NCBI RefSeq assembly: GCF_012927085.1
Contig: NZ_JABBFX010000002.1
Location: 496,001 to 560,000, forward strand
Length of the DNA: 64,000 nt
Direction of reading: 5' to 3'
Source of the DNA: Ramlibacter agri
GTDB taxonomy: Bacteria; Pseudomonadota; Gammaproteobacteria; Burkholderiales; Burkholderiaceae_C
A program made the position numbers and the translations under genes. The notes below the pieces were generated by a model that ran no database searches, was not told where the DNA came from, and saw only the letters and a list, made by a program, of their open reading frames with translations. Shown here one piece after another: positions 35,978-43,996 of this stretch; the stretch's first letter is position 1, and each line of letters starts with the position of its first letter.

Positions 35978-36928
35978 ATGATCACCGTCAAGGTCCTGCG
36001 CAAGACGCAGGAAGCCACCGGCATCTTCAGCTACGAACTCGCGCGCGCCGACGGCGCTGCCCTGCCCGCCTTCAGCGCCGGCTCGCACATCGACGTGACG
36101 GTGCCGGGCGGCCTGACGCGCCAGTATTCGCTGTGCAACGACGCGGCCGAACAGCACCGCTACCGCATCGCGGTGCTGCGCGACCCCGCCTCGCGCGGCG
36201 GCTCGGTGGCCATGCACGACCAGCTGAAGGAAGGCGACACCGTCCAGATCAGCGAGCCGCGCAACCACTTCCCGCTGGTGCACGCGCAGAAGACGCTGCT
36301 GTTCGCGGGCGGCATCGGCGTGACGCCGCTGCTGTGCATGGCGCAGCGCCTGTCGCACATCGGCGCCGACTTCACGATGCACTACTGCACGCGCTCGCCG
36401 GACCGCACCGCTTTCCGCGACGAGATCGCCGCCTCGCCCTTCGGCGCCAACGTGGCCTACCACCACGACGACGGCGACGCCGCGCAGAAGCTGGACCTGG
36501 CCCGCGTGATCGCCAAGCCGGACGCCGGCACGCACCTGTACGTGTGCGGCCCCGGCGGCTTCATCGACTGGGTGGTGAAGACGGCGCAGCAGCAAGGCTG
36601 GCCCACCGACCACGTGCACCTGGAATACTTCGGCGCCGCGCCGCAGGACACCACCGGCGACCAGGCCTTCCAGGTCAAGATCGCCAGCAGCGGCCAGGTC
36701 TACGAGATCCCGGCCGACAAGTCGGTCACCAGCGCACTGCTGGAGCACGGCGTCGAGATCCTCGTGTCCTGCGAACAGGGCGTGTGCGGCACCTGCATCA
36801 CGCGCGTGCTGGAAGGCGAATGCGACCACCGCGACCTGTACTTCACCGACGACGAGAAGGCGAAGAACGACCAGTTCACGCCGTGCTGCTCGCGCGCCAA
36901 GGGCAAGCTGCTGGTCCTCGATTTGTGA
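35978..36928 (+). CDS. vanB: Vanillate O-demethylase reductase subunit (VanB)
   Basis: 316 residues. An FMN/NAD(H) reductase module (SAGSHIDVTVPGGLTRQYSLCND near 30-55, GGIGVTPLLCMAQRL near 110) leads to a C-terminal plant-type [2Fe-2S] domain with CEQGVCGTC and the distal Cys near TPCCSRAKG. It carries electrons from NADH to VanA. It starts 13 bases after the vanA stop. Confidence 0.95.
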   Translation: MITVKVLRKTQEATGIFSYELARADGAALPAFSAGSHIDVTVPGGLTRQYSLCNDAAEQHRYRIAVLRDPASRGGSVAMHDQLKEGDTVQISEPRNHFPLVHAQKTLLFAGGIGVTPLLCMAQRLSHIGADFTMHYCTRSPDRTAFRDEIAASPFGANVAYHHDDGDAAQKLDLARVIAKPDAGTHLYVCGPGGFIDWVVKTAQQQGWPTDHVHLEYFGAAPQDTTGDQAFQVKIASSGQVYEIPADKSVTSALLEHGVEILVSCEQGVCGTCITRVLEGECDHRDLYFTDDEKAKNDQFTPCCSRAKGKLLVLDL

Positions 36929-36977
36929 CCCGTTAAACTCCGCCGTTTCCGCGCTTTATCCCGAGGACCCTTCGCCC

Positions 36978-38090
36978 ATGATGCAACTCCCTGCCCGCTA
37001 CGACCACGTCGGCAGCTTCCTGCGTCCCCAATACCTGCTCGAAGCCCGCGCCCAGAAGGCGAAGGGCGAGATCACGCCCGAACAGCTGCGCGCCGTGGAA
37101 GACAAGGCGATCGCCGAGATCGTCAAGTTCCAGGAAAGCATCGGCCTCAAGGCGATCACCGACGGCGAGTTCCGCCGCACCTACTTCCACATCGACTTCC
37201 TCGAGCAGCTCGGTGGCGTGAAGACGGACATCCCGGTCACGATCCGCAAGCCGGACGGCACCGAGGAACTGGCCCCGCCGGTGATCCGCGTCATCGACAA
37301 GGTGCGCCACGCCAAGGACATCCAGAAGGCCGACTTCGACTACCTGAAGTCGCAGGTCTCCGCCGGCCACACGCCCAAGGTCACGATCCCGTCGCCGACA
37401 ATGCTGCACTTCCGCGGCGGCCGCGCCGGCATCAGCAAGGAAGCCTACCCTGAGCTGGACCCCGCGTTCTACGACGACGTGGCCAAGGCCTACGGCGACG
37501 AGCTGCGCTCCCTGTACGAAGCGGGCTGCCGCTACGTGCAGATGGACGACACCAACCTCGCCTACCTGTGCGACGAGAAGATGCGCGAAGCCGCCCGCCA
37601 GCGCGGTGACGACCCCAACGAGCTGCCGCACCGCTACGCCAAGTTCATCAACAAGGTGGTGGCGCAGAAGCCGCAAGGCATGCTCCTGGGCATGCACCTG
37701 TGCCGCGGCAACTTCAAGAGCACGCACGCGGCGGCCGGCAACTACGAGCCGGTGGCCGAGGCGCTGCTGAAGGAAATGGACCTCGACGCCTTCTTCCTGG
37801 AATACGACGACGCCCGTTCCGGCGACTTCAAGCCGCTGCGCTTCCTGCCCAAGGGCAAGACCGTGGTGCTGGGCCTGGTGACCACCAAGTTCGGCCAGCT
37901 GGAAGACAAGGACGAACTGAAGCGCCGCATCGAAGCCGCCGCCCTGTACGCCCCGATGGAGCAGCTGGCGCTGTCGCCCCAGTGCGGCTTCTCCAGCACC
38001 GTCCACGGCAACAACATCGCCGTGGAAGACCAGCGCAAGAAGCTGCAACTGGTGGTGGACGTGGCCCGCGAGATGTGGAACGTGGACTGA
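36978..38090 (+). CDS. Single-domain cobalamin-independent methionine synthase-like protein (MetE C-terminal domain, YxjG-like)
   Basis: 370 residues, matching only the catalytic half of MetE (about 760). The zinc ligands are all present: His240 and Cys242 (MHLCRGN), Glu275 (FFLEYDD) and Cys336 (SPQCGFSS). The family transfers a methyl group to homocysteine or related thiols; standalone core-MetE proteins may use other donors than methyl-folate-polyglutamate. It lies 49 bases after vanB on the same strand and is followed by a terminator, so it may be the third gene of the van transcript. VanAB releases the methyl as formaldehyde, so a direct methyl relay is not expected; a link through C1 metabolism is inference. 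Confidence 0.85.
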   Translation: MMQLPARYDHVGSFLRPQYLLEARAQKAKGEITPEQLRAVEDKAIAEIVKFQESIGLKAITDGEFRRTYFHIDFLEQLGGVKTDIPVTIRKPDGTEELAPPVIRVIDKVRHAKDIQKADFDYLKSQVSAGHTPKVTIPSPTMLHFRGGRAGISKEAYPELDPAFYDDVAKAYGDELRSLYEAGCRYVQMDDTNLAYLCDEKMREAARQRGDDPNELPHRYAKFINKVVAQKPQGMLLGMHLCRGNFKSTHAAAGNYEPVAEALLKEMDLDAFFLEYDDARSGDFKPLRFLPKGKTVVLGLVTTKFGQLEDKDELKRRIEAAALYAPMEQLALSPQCGFSSTVHGNNIAVEDQRKKLQLVVDVAREMWNVD

Positions 38091-38117
38091 AACCCGCACC
38101 CATTTCGTTTCCATAGG

Positions 38118-38144
38118 AAAAGCGCCGCCCCGCGGCGCTTTTTT
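38118..38144 (+). terminator. Rho-independent terminator of the vanAB-MetE-like transcript
   Basis: AAAAGCGCCG pairs with CGGCGCTTTT around CCCC and continues into a T-run of six. It ends the rightward transcript and separates it from the response-regulator gene starting at 38164. Confidence 0.9.
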
Positions 38145-38163
38145 CTTTGCGAGAATCGATCGA

Positions 38164-39210
38164 ATGGCCAATGTGCTCATCATCGAAGACGACGACGCCC
38201 AGCGCTTCGTCGCCAGTTTTGCCCTGAAGAAGGCAGGGCATGCAGTGCGCGAGGCGCCGGACGGCCCCAAGGGCGTGGCGGCGGCCATGGCGGAACGGCC
38301 GGACGTGGTTGTCTGCGACGTGATGATGCCGGGCATGACCGGCTACGAGGTCGTCGCCCAGATGCGCAACGACCCGGGGTTGGCCAACGTGCCGGTGATC
38401 CTGCTCACTGCCATGTCCGACCGCAAGCACATGCGCCAGGGCATGACGGCCGGCGCCGACGACTACCTCACCAAGCCTTACCGCCCCGACGAGCTGGCCG
38501 AAGCCATCAATGCCGTGCTGGCCCGGCGCGAGGCGCAGCAGGCCGCCTTCATGAGCTCGGTGTCCAACGTCGTCGAGGACGCGCTGGAGCAGCAGAAGGA
38601 ATCCCTGGGCCGCCAGTACGAGGACCAGCTGGTGCGCGAGATCAACGCGCGCTGGACCCGCGCCAATGCGGCGGGCGACGTCTCCTTCGACCAGGCCTAC
38701 GTGCTGCTGGCGGACCTGCTGGGCCCGCCGACGCAGGGCGCGGCCGCCGAGCTTGCGGAACTCGTGAAGCAGGTGCAGCAGTCCGCGCGCGACACGCTTT
38801 ACCTGTTCGGCGCCAAGCACGTCCTGCCTTACGGCACCCGGCTGATGGCGGTGTTCGCGGCCGACGAAGCCACCCTCACCACGCCGGCGGAAACGCGCAT
38901 CATGCGCGCCGCCTCCGCGCTGCTGAAGCGCGCGCCCACCGGCCGGCCGGCCACCGTGGCCATCCACCGCGGCCCGGTGATGCTGGTGGCGGTGGACGAC
39001 GGCCTGCACGGCGACCAGGGCCATACCATGGTGCCCGGCGAGACGATCCTGGGCGTGGACGCGGTGCACGACGTCGCCGCTGCCCAAGGCTGGCGGCTGG
39101 CCGCCACCGCCGACGTGGCGCGCAAGCTCGCGGACCATGCGGCGCTGGGACGGCACGCGCCGACCGCGCGCGGCGACGAAGCCGTGGAACTGCTGCCGGC
39201 CAAGGCTTGA
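38164..39210 (+). CDS. Response regulator with a degenerate class III cyclase-like output domain
   Basis: 348 residues. An intact receiver domain at 1-120 has phosphoacceptor Asp52, acidic pocket Glu8-Asp9-Asp10, Thr82 and Lys104 (LTKPY). A coiled segment at 120-165 follows. The C-terminal region resembles a nucleotide cyclase homology domain: LLADLLG (181-187) matches the first metal-site strand, YGTRLMAVF (223-231) the GDGLMAVF strand, VAIHRGPVMLV (265-275) the IHxGPV strand, and HTMVPGETI the GDTVN region. The second metal Asp is replaced, so cyclase activity is unlikely. No kinase gene is adjacent. Confidence 0.78.
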   Translation: MANVLIIEDDDAQRFVASFALKKAGHAVREAPDGPKGVAAAMAERPDVVVCDVMMPGMTGYEVVAQMRNDPGLANVPVILLTAMSDRKHMRQGMTAGADDYLTKPYRPDELAEAINAVLARREAQQAAFMSSVSNVVEDALEQQKESLGRQYEDQLVREINARWTRANAAGDVSFDQAYVLLADLLGPPTQGAAAELAELVKQVQQSARDTLYLFGAKHVLPYGTRLMAVFAADEATLTTPAETRIMRAASALLKRAPTGRPATVAIHRGPVMLVAVDDGLHGDQGHTMVPGETILGVDAVHDVAAAQGWRLAATADVARKLADHAALGRHAPTARGDEAVELLPAKA

Positions 39211-39255
39211 CGCGCGCGCGGCGGCGCGGCACAACGCGCGTGGGAGGATCCCACC

Positions 39256-40221
39256 GTGCCCACCCGTCGCACCACCCTGGCCGCCCTCGCGGCCGCCACG
39301 TTGCCGCCGCTGGCCAGCGCCCAGGCCGGCCTGCAATCCTGGAAGCTCGCCACCCGCAGCCAGACCGGCATCCATGATGTCGCTCCCGCGCCCGATGGCG
39401 GCGTCTGGTTCACCGCGCAGGCCAGCGGCCACCTGGGCTGGTTCGACCCGGCCAGCGGCCGCGCCGAGCTCGTCGCGCTGGGCAGCGGCTCGGCGCCGCA
39501 CGGCGTCATTCAGGGGCCGGACCACGCGGCCTGGGTCACCGATGGCGGCCAGAACGCGATCGCCCGCGTCACCTGGCCGCAGCGCCAGGTGACGCTGTTC
39601 CGGCTGCCGGCGAACACCCCCTACGCCAACCTGAACACCTGCGCCTTCGACGCCGATGGCGACCTCTGGTTCACCGGCCAGGCCGGCTACGTCGGCAAGG
39701 TGGAAGTGAAGACCGGGCACGTCAGTGCAAAAGCGGCGCCGCGCGGGCGCGGGCCCTACGGCATCTGCGCCACGCCGACCGGCGACATTTGGCACTGCTC
39801 GCTCGCCAACTCCTTCATCGCGCGCATCGACCGCCGCACCGGCGACTCCACGCCCATTCCGCCGCCCGACCGCGATGGCGGCCCGCGCCGCATCTGGAGC
39901 GACAGCCGCGGGCGGCTGTGGGTCAGCGAGTGGAACAGCGGGAACCTGTCCATGCACGACCCGGCAGCTGGCAACTGGCGCAGCTGGAAGCTGCCCGGCG
40001 CGCGGCCGCAGGCCTACGCGGTGTACGTGGACGAGCGCGATCGGGCGTGGGTGAGCGACTGGGGTTCCAACACGATCTGGTCCTTCGACCCGGCCAGCGA
40101 GAAGTTCGAACCGCACAAGCTGCCACGCGAATCCGCCAACGTCCGCCAGATCCTGGGGCGCAAGGGCGAGGTGTGGCTGGGGGAGAGCGGGACGGAGTAC
40201 ATCTCCGTCATCCGCACCTGA
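39256..40221 (+). CDS. Secreted Vgb-like (streptogramin lyase family) beta-propeller protein
   Basis: 321 residues from a GTG start with GGAGG upstream. The signal peptide MPTRRTTLAALAAATLPPLASAQA has a twin Arg. The rest is a propeller of repeated blades with the pattern DGGVWFT...GHLGWFDPASG, DHAAWVTDGGQNAIARV, DGDLWFTGQAGYVGKV and RGRLWVSEWNSGNL. The family includes virginiamycin B lyase, but most members are of unknown function, and a secreted binding or lyase role is all that can be said. Its stop directly abuts the stop of the convergent gene. Confidence 0.78.
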   Translation: MPTRRTTLAALAAATLPPLASAQAGLQSWKLATRSQTGIHDVAPAPDGGVWFTAQASGHLGWFDPASGRAELVALGSGSAPHGVIQGPDHAAWVTDGGQNAIARVTWPQRQVTLFRLPANTPYANLNTCAFDADGDLWFTGQAGYVGKVEVKTGHVSAKAAPRGRGPYGICATPTGDIWHCSLANSFIARIDRRTGDSTPIPPPDRDGGPRRIWSDSRGRLWVSEWNSGNLSMHDPAAGNWRSWKLPGARPQAYAVYVDERDRAWVSDWGSNTIWSFDPASEKFEPHKLPRESANVRQILGRKGEVWLGESGTEYISVIRT

Positions 40222-41250
40222 CTACAGGAAGCGCTCCGCCTGCGCCAGCAGGTTCCCCTTCGGCGGCATCTCCGAGCGCGGGCACTGCACGAAAGCGACG
40301 ATCGCATCCACCTTGTCCCCCACCCGCAACTCCGCGAGCCGCAGCGTGTCGTGCCGGTCCTGCGAGTTCACGTCGACCTTCACGCTCATGCGGCTGACCG
40401 TCACGTCGCTCTGCGACAGGCTCACGTGCTGCGCCGGGTGCGAGAACACGTCGTCGATCAGCGCAATGTAGGAGTCCAGCGTGGCGACGCTGGACTTCGT
40501 CTCGATGAAGCCGCGCACCGCCTCGTCGCGCTGGCGCTCGGTGTCGCGGATCTGCGCATCGATCGTGCTCGGGTCGTCGACGATGCCCTGCATGCCGTCC
40601 TGCGCCAGCTTCAGCATCCGCAGCCGCGTGCCGAGATAGGCCTTGTGCCGCTCCAGCCCCAGCGCCTTCTCGTCCAGCGCCAGGATGCGCGCCAGCGTCA
40701 CCTGGGCCAGCCGGTTCATGATGCGCCTGCCCACCTCAAGCCGCGCCTGCGCCAGCGTGGCCGACGGGCACACCAGCCGGTGGCCGGTGAAGTTGACCGT
40801 GACCTGCGCCACGTCTTCCCGCATCACGCCGTCCTCGAACTTCGGGCCCAGCACGGTCTTCTCGTGCATGTGCACGCCCAGCAGCGCATAGGCTTCCTCG
40901 CAAGCCGCGTTCGCCGGCGCCTCGAAGAAGGCGCGCAGCTCGCGGTTGCGGCCCAGGAAGTCGGGGATGTCGTCGGCGCGGCCATAGAGCGCGTGCAGCA
41001 GCGGGTCTTCGTTCCAGCGCGCGCGCGCCAGCAGCACCGGCTCCAGCGGCGCGCGCCCGAGCTCGCGCAGGAAGGCCATCGTGGTCGTCACGCAGTCGTG
41101 CAGCTTCTGGCGGTAGCGCGAATGCGCACGCACCTTGGGCTCCACGGTGTCCACGATCATGTCGGTGAGTTCGGCGACGAGGCGCTGCTGCGCCTCGTCC
41201 TTCGCTTCGGCCTTGCCGAACAGGCGTTCCAGGAGGCTGCCGTCGAACAT
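40222..41250 (-). CDS. Conserved hypothetical protein, helical
   Basis: 342 residues starting MFDGSLLERLFGKAEAKDEAQQRLVAELTDMIVDTVEPKVRAHSRY. No signal peptide or membrane segment. It is largely helical, with predicted coils near 20-60 and 165-250. A C-terminal third contains SQSDVTVSRMSVKVDVNSQDRHDTLRLAELRVGDKVDAIVAFVQCPRSEMPPKGNLL. I do not recognise a family with known function. It lies nine bases after a small RRM protein gene on the same strand. Confidence 0.72.
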   Translation of the reverse strand: MFDGSLLERLFGKAEAKDEAQQRLVAELTDMIVDTVEPKVRAHSRYRQKLHDCVTTTMAFLRELGRAPLEPVLLARARWNEDPLLHALYGRADDIPDFLGRNRELRAFFEAPANAACEEAYALLGVHMHEKTVLGPKFEDGVMREDVAQVTVNFTGHRLVCPSATLAQARLEVGRRIMNRLAQVTLARILALDEKALGLERHKAYLGTRLRMLKLAQDGMQGIVDDPSTIDAQIRDTERQRDEAVRGFIETKSSVATLDSYIALIDDVFSHPAQHVSLSQSDVTVSRMSVKVDVNSQDRHDTLRLAELRVGDKVDAIVAFVQCPRSEMPPKGNLLAQAERFL

Positions 41251-41259
41251 GGCAGCCGC

Positions 41260-41496
41260 CTACCAGTCCATCGTCGGCACCCAGGCATTCAGCGGCTTGC
41301 CCTGGTAGAGCCGGCCGCGGATGCGGTTGGCCAGGTTCTCGGCGTGCGGGCGGGTGGTCTCCAGCTCGATGATCGCCGTCGGCGCGCCGCTCTCGTGCAC
41401 CAGCTTGATGGCTTCCACCGGCGCGAAGGGCGACAGGGCCTCCTGGATGCTTTCCTCCGTCACGTCGTCTGGCAGGTTTCCGATCACGATGCGCAT
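41260..41496 (-). CDS. Small RNA-recognition-motif (RRM) protein
   Basis: 78 residues. MRIVIGNLPDDVTEESIQEALSPFAPVEAIKLV matches the RNP2 strand and first helix of an RRM, and APTAIIELETTRPHAENLANRIRGRLYQGKPLNAWVP the second half. The RNP1-type aromatic residues are not conserved, so RNA binding may be weak or different. CCGGAGGAG precedes the ATG, which fixes the start. It is followed nine bases later by the hypothetical gene, a likely two-gene unit. Confidence 0.8.
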   Translation of the reverse strand: MRIVIGNLPDDVTEESIQEALSPFAPVEAIKLVHESGAPTAIIELETTRPHAENLANRIRGRLYQGKPLNAWVPTMDW

Positions 41497-41515
41497 GGTG
41501 GGTCTCCTCCGGCTC

Positions 41516-42292
41516 TCAGGCCATGATGTGCACGCCGCCGTCGACGTACACCGTACCGCCGCTGATGCGGCGGGCATAAGGCGTGGCCAGGTACGCACAG
41601 GCGAACCCCACGTCCATGATGTCGACCAGCTCGCCGAGCGGAGCCCTCTGCATCGCCTCGTTCAGCAGCAGGTCGAAGTCCTTCAGCCCCGAGGCCGCGC
41701 GCGTCTTCAGCGGCCCGGGCGAAACCGGGTGCACGCGGATGCCCTGGGGCCCCAGCTCGTACGCGAGGTAGCGGCACGAGGCTTCCAGGGCCGCCTTTAC
41801 CGGGCCCATCACGTTGTAGTTGGGCACCACCTTCTCGGCGCCGTGGTAGCTCATGGCCATCATCGTGCCGCCCTCCTTCATCAGCGGCGCGGCCAGGCGC
41901 GCCATGCGGATGAACGAGTGGCAGGAGACGTCGATGGCCTTGGCGAAGCCCTCGGCGCTGCAGGCCAGCAGCCCGCCCTGCAGGTCCTCCTTGGGCGCCC
42001 AGGCGACCGAGTGCACCAGGATGTCGAGCCGGCCCCACTGCTTGTCGACCTGGTCGAACACGGCTTCCAGCTGCCCGGGCTGCGACACGTCGCAGGGCAG
42101 GAAGATCGACGCCTCCAGCCGCTGCGCGATCGGCTCGACGTGCGGCTTCGCCTTCTCGTTCAGGTAGGTGATGGCCAGGTCCGCTTCCAGCTGCTTGAAC
42201 GCGGCGGCGCAGCCGTAGGCGATGGAGTTCTCGTTGGCGATGCCGACGACCAGCGCCTTCATGCCCTTCAGGGGTGGAGTTGCAACTTTCAT
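41516..42292 (-). CDS. fabI: Enoyl-ACP reductase FabI-like SDR
   Basis: 258 residues, as for FabI. The modified glycine motif is VVGIANENSIAYGCA. The active-site region MSYHGAEKVVPNYNVMGPVKAALE carries the FabI Tyr-x6-Lys dyad and the upstream Tyr. VSPGPLKTRAASGLKDFD follows, then the C-terminal YVDGGVHIMA. It reduces trans-2-enoyl thioesters with NAD(P)H. It is the last gene after PhaC-like/pta/ackA/GNAT and overlaps the GNAT stop. Because it is in that operon rather than with fatty-acid genes, it is probably an accessory FabI; a similar fabI follows pta-ackA in rhizobia. Confidence 0.9.
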   Translation of the reverse strand: MKVATPPLKGMKALVVGIANENSIAYGCAAAFKQLEADLAITYLNEKAKPHVEPIAQRLEASIFLPCDVSQPGQLEAVFDQVDKQWGRLDILVHSVAWAPKEDLQGGLLACSAEGFAKAIDVSCHSFIRMARLAAPLMKEGGTMMAMSYHGAEKVVPNYNVMGPVKAALEASCRYLAYELGPQGIRVHPVSPGPLKTRAASGLKDFDLLLNEAMQRAPLGELVDIMDVGFACAYLATPYARRISGGTVYVDGGVHIMA

Positions 42293-42795
42293 GTGAGGTC
42301 CAGGGTGACGTGCACCACGCCGGCTTCGTGGCGCGTCACGGTCTGCAGCCCCGACTTGCGGAACACCGCGAGCATGGGCGTGTTGTCGGGCAGCACTTCG
42401 GCAAACAGCTGCTGCAGGCCCTGCGCGCGGGCGATGCCCGCCAGGTGCTCCAGCAGGACGCGGCCGAGGCCGCGGCCCTGGCAGTCGTCGGCGACGGCGA
42501 AGGCCACCTCCGCCCGCCCCGGCTGCGTCGCGATGTAGCGGCAGCCGCCGGCGATGACGCCATCCAGTTCGGCCACCAGCGCGACCTGCTGTACGAAGTC
42601 GATGTCGAGGAAGAAGGACAGCTCGGTGTCGCTGAAGTAGCGCTTGGGCGCGAAGAAGCGCATCTGGATCGATTCGTCGTCCATGCGCCCCAGCGCCTGC
42701 TCCAGGCCGGCGCGGTCGTCCGGCCGCTGCGCCCGGACCAGGACGGCGCTGCCGTCGCGCAGCGTGGCCATGGCGGTGTAGTGGCGTGCGTCCAT
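42289..42795 (-). CDS. GNAT family N-acetyltransferase
   Basis: 168 residues. VRAQRPDDRAGLEQALGRMDDESIQMRFF opens a GNAT domain. The acetyl-CoA loop is DDCQGRGLGRVLLEHLAGIARAQG (Q/RxxGxG/A motif). Similar domains form the C-terminal part of PatZ-type protein acetyltransferases, where acetyl-CoA availability controls metabolic enzymes. Its place between ackA and fabI suggests protein or small-molecule acetylation linked to acetyl-phosphate/acetyl-CoA flux; the target is unknown. Confidence 0.85.
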   Translation of the reverse strand: MDARHYTAMATLRDGSAVLVRAQRPDDRAGLEQALGRMDDESIQMRFFAPKRYFSDTELSFFLDIDFVQQVALVAELDGVIAGGCRYIATQPGRAEVAFAVADDCQGRGLGRVLLEHLAGIARAQGLQQLFAEVLPDNTPMLAVFRKSGLQTVTRHEAGVVHVTLDLT

Positions 42796-42805
42796 GCTCT
42801 TGGCC

Positions 42806-43987
42806 TCAGCCCGCCAGCAGCGCGCGCGTGTGGCGGGCGATCATCAGTTCCTCGTTGGTCGGCACCACGTAGGCGGCAACGCGGCTGCCCTCGGCGCTGA
42901 TGCGGCGCGCGCCCTGCGCATTGGCGCCGGTGTCCAGCCGCAGGCCCAGCCACTCGGCGTCGCGGCAGACGCGCTCGCGGATCGGCGCCGCGTGCTCGCC
43001 GATGCCGGCGGTGAACACCAGCGCGTCCAGCCCGCCAAGCGCCGCCGCCAGCGAGCCGAGCTCGCGCCGGATGCGATAGCAGTACAGGTCGATGGCAACG
43101 GCGGCGCGCGGGTCGCTGCTGCCAAGCAGCGCGCGCATGTCGCTGGACACGCCGGACACGCCCAGCAGGCCCGACTCCTTGTAGACCATCTTCTCGATGG
43201 CGCGCACGTCCATCCCGCGCTGGTCCATCAGGTACAGGATCACGCCCGGGTCGACGCTGCCACAGCGCGTGCCCATGGGCAGGCCCTCGACCGCCGTGAA
43301 GCCCATGGTGCTGGCGACGCTGCGCCCGCCCTCCAGCGCGCACATGCTGGCGCCGTTGCCCAGGTGCATGACCACCGTGCGGCCGGCAGCGGCGCGCGCG
43401 TCGACCTGCGGCAAGGTGGAGGCGATGTACTCGTAGGACAGCCCGTGGAAGCCGTAGCGGCGCACGCCCTGGGTGTGCAGCGCATGGGGCAGCGCGAACA
43501 TCTGCGCCACCTCGGGATTGCTGCGGTGGAAGGACGTGTCGAAGCAGGCCACCTGCGGCAGGTCCGGCAGCTTCCCCAGGATGGCGGCGATGGGCGCCAG
43601 GTTGTGCGGCTGGTGCAGCGGAGCGAGCGGAACGAACTTCTGCAGCGCCTGTACCAGCCCGGCGTCCACGCGCACCGGCTTCGTGTATTCCATGCCGCCA
43701 TGCACGACGCGGTGGCCCACACCGGCCAGGTGGGCGCCCTGCAGGCTCTCGCGCAGGTGCGCCACCAGGTGGGCGACCGCGCCCGTGTGGCCCAGTTTCA
43801 ACCCGTGGCCCCAGCGCTTGTTTTCCAGCACCCGGCCCGCCGCATCCTTGGCGATGAAGTGCGGGTCGGTGTACAGGCTTTCCACCTGCCCGCGCTGGGC
43901 CGGCTCCAGCTCTTCGCCGCGCACGATGAACAGCGAGAACTTGAGGCTGGAGGAGCCCGCGTTGAGGACGGCGATGGCGTCGGCCAT
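42806..43987 (-). CDS. ackA: Acetate kinase
   Basis: 393 residues. The N terminus is AVLNAGSSSLKFSLF, then GHRVVHGG, CFDTSFHRSNP, RRYGFHGLSYEYI, HLGNGAS, DPGVILYLM and FTAGIGEH, all standard ASKHA acetate kinase motifs. It converts acetyl phosphate and ADP to acetate and ATP (or the reverse) in the cytoplasm. AGGAG precedes the ATG, and the gene lies nine bases after the pta stop. Confidence 0.95.
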   Translation of the reverse strand: MADAIAVLNAGSSSLKFSLFIVRGEELEPAQRGQVESLYTDPHFIAKDAAGRVLENKRWGHGLKLGHTGAVAHLVAHLRESLQGAHLAGVGHRVVHGGMEYTKPVRVDAGLVQALQKFVPLAPLHQPHNLAPIAAILGKLPDLPQVACFDTSFHRSNPEVAQMFALPHALHTQGVRRYGFHGLSYEYIASTLPQVDARAAAGRTVVMHLGNGASMCALEGGRSVASTMGFTAVEGLPMGTRCGSVDPGVILYLMDQRGMDVRAIEKMVYKESGLLGVSGVSSDMRALLGSSDPRAAVAIDLYCYRIRRELGSLAAALGGLDALVFTAGIGEHAAPIRERVCRDAEWLGLRLDTGANAQGARRISAEGSRVAAYVVPTNEELMIARHTRALLAG

Positions 43988-43996
43988 GGCGTGCTC

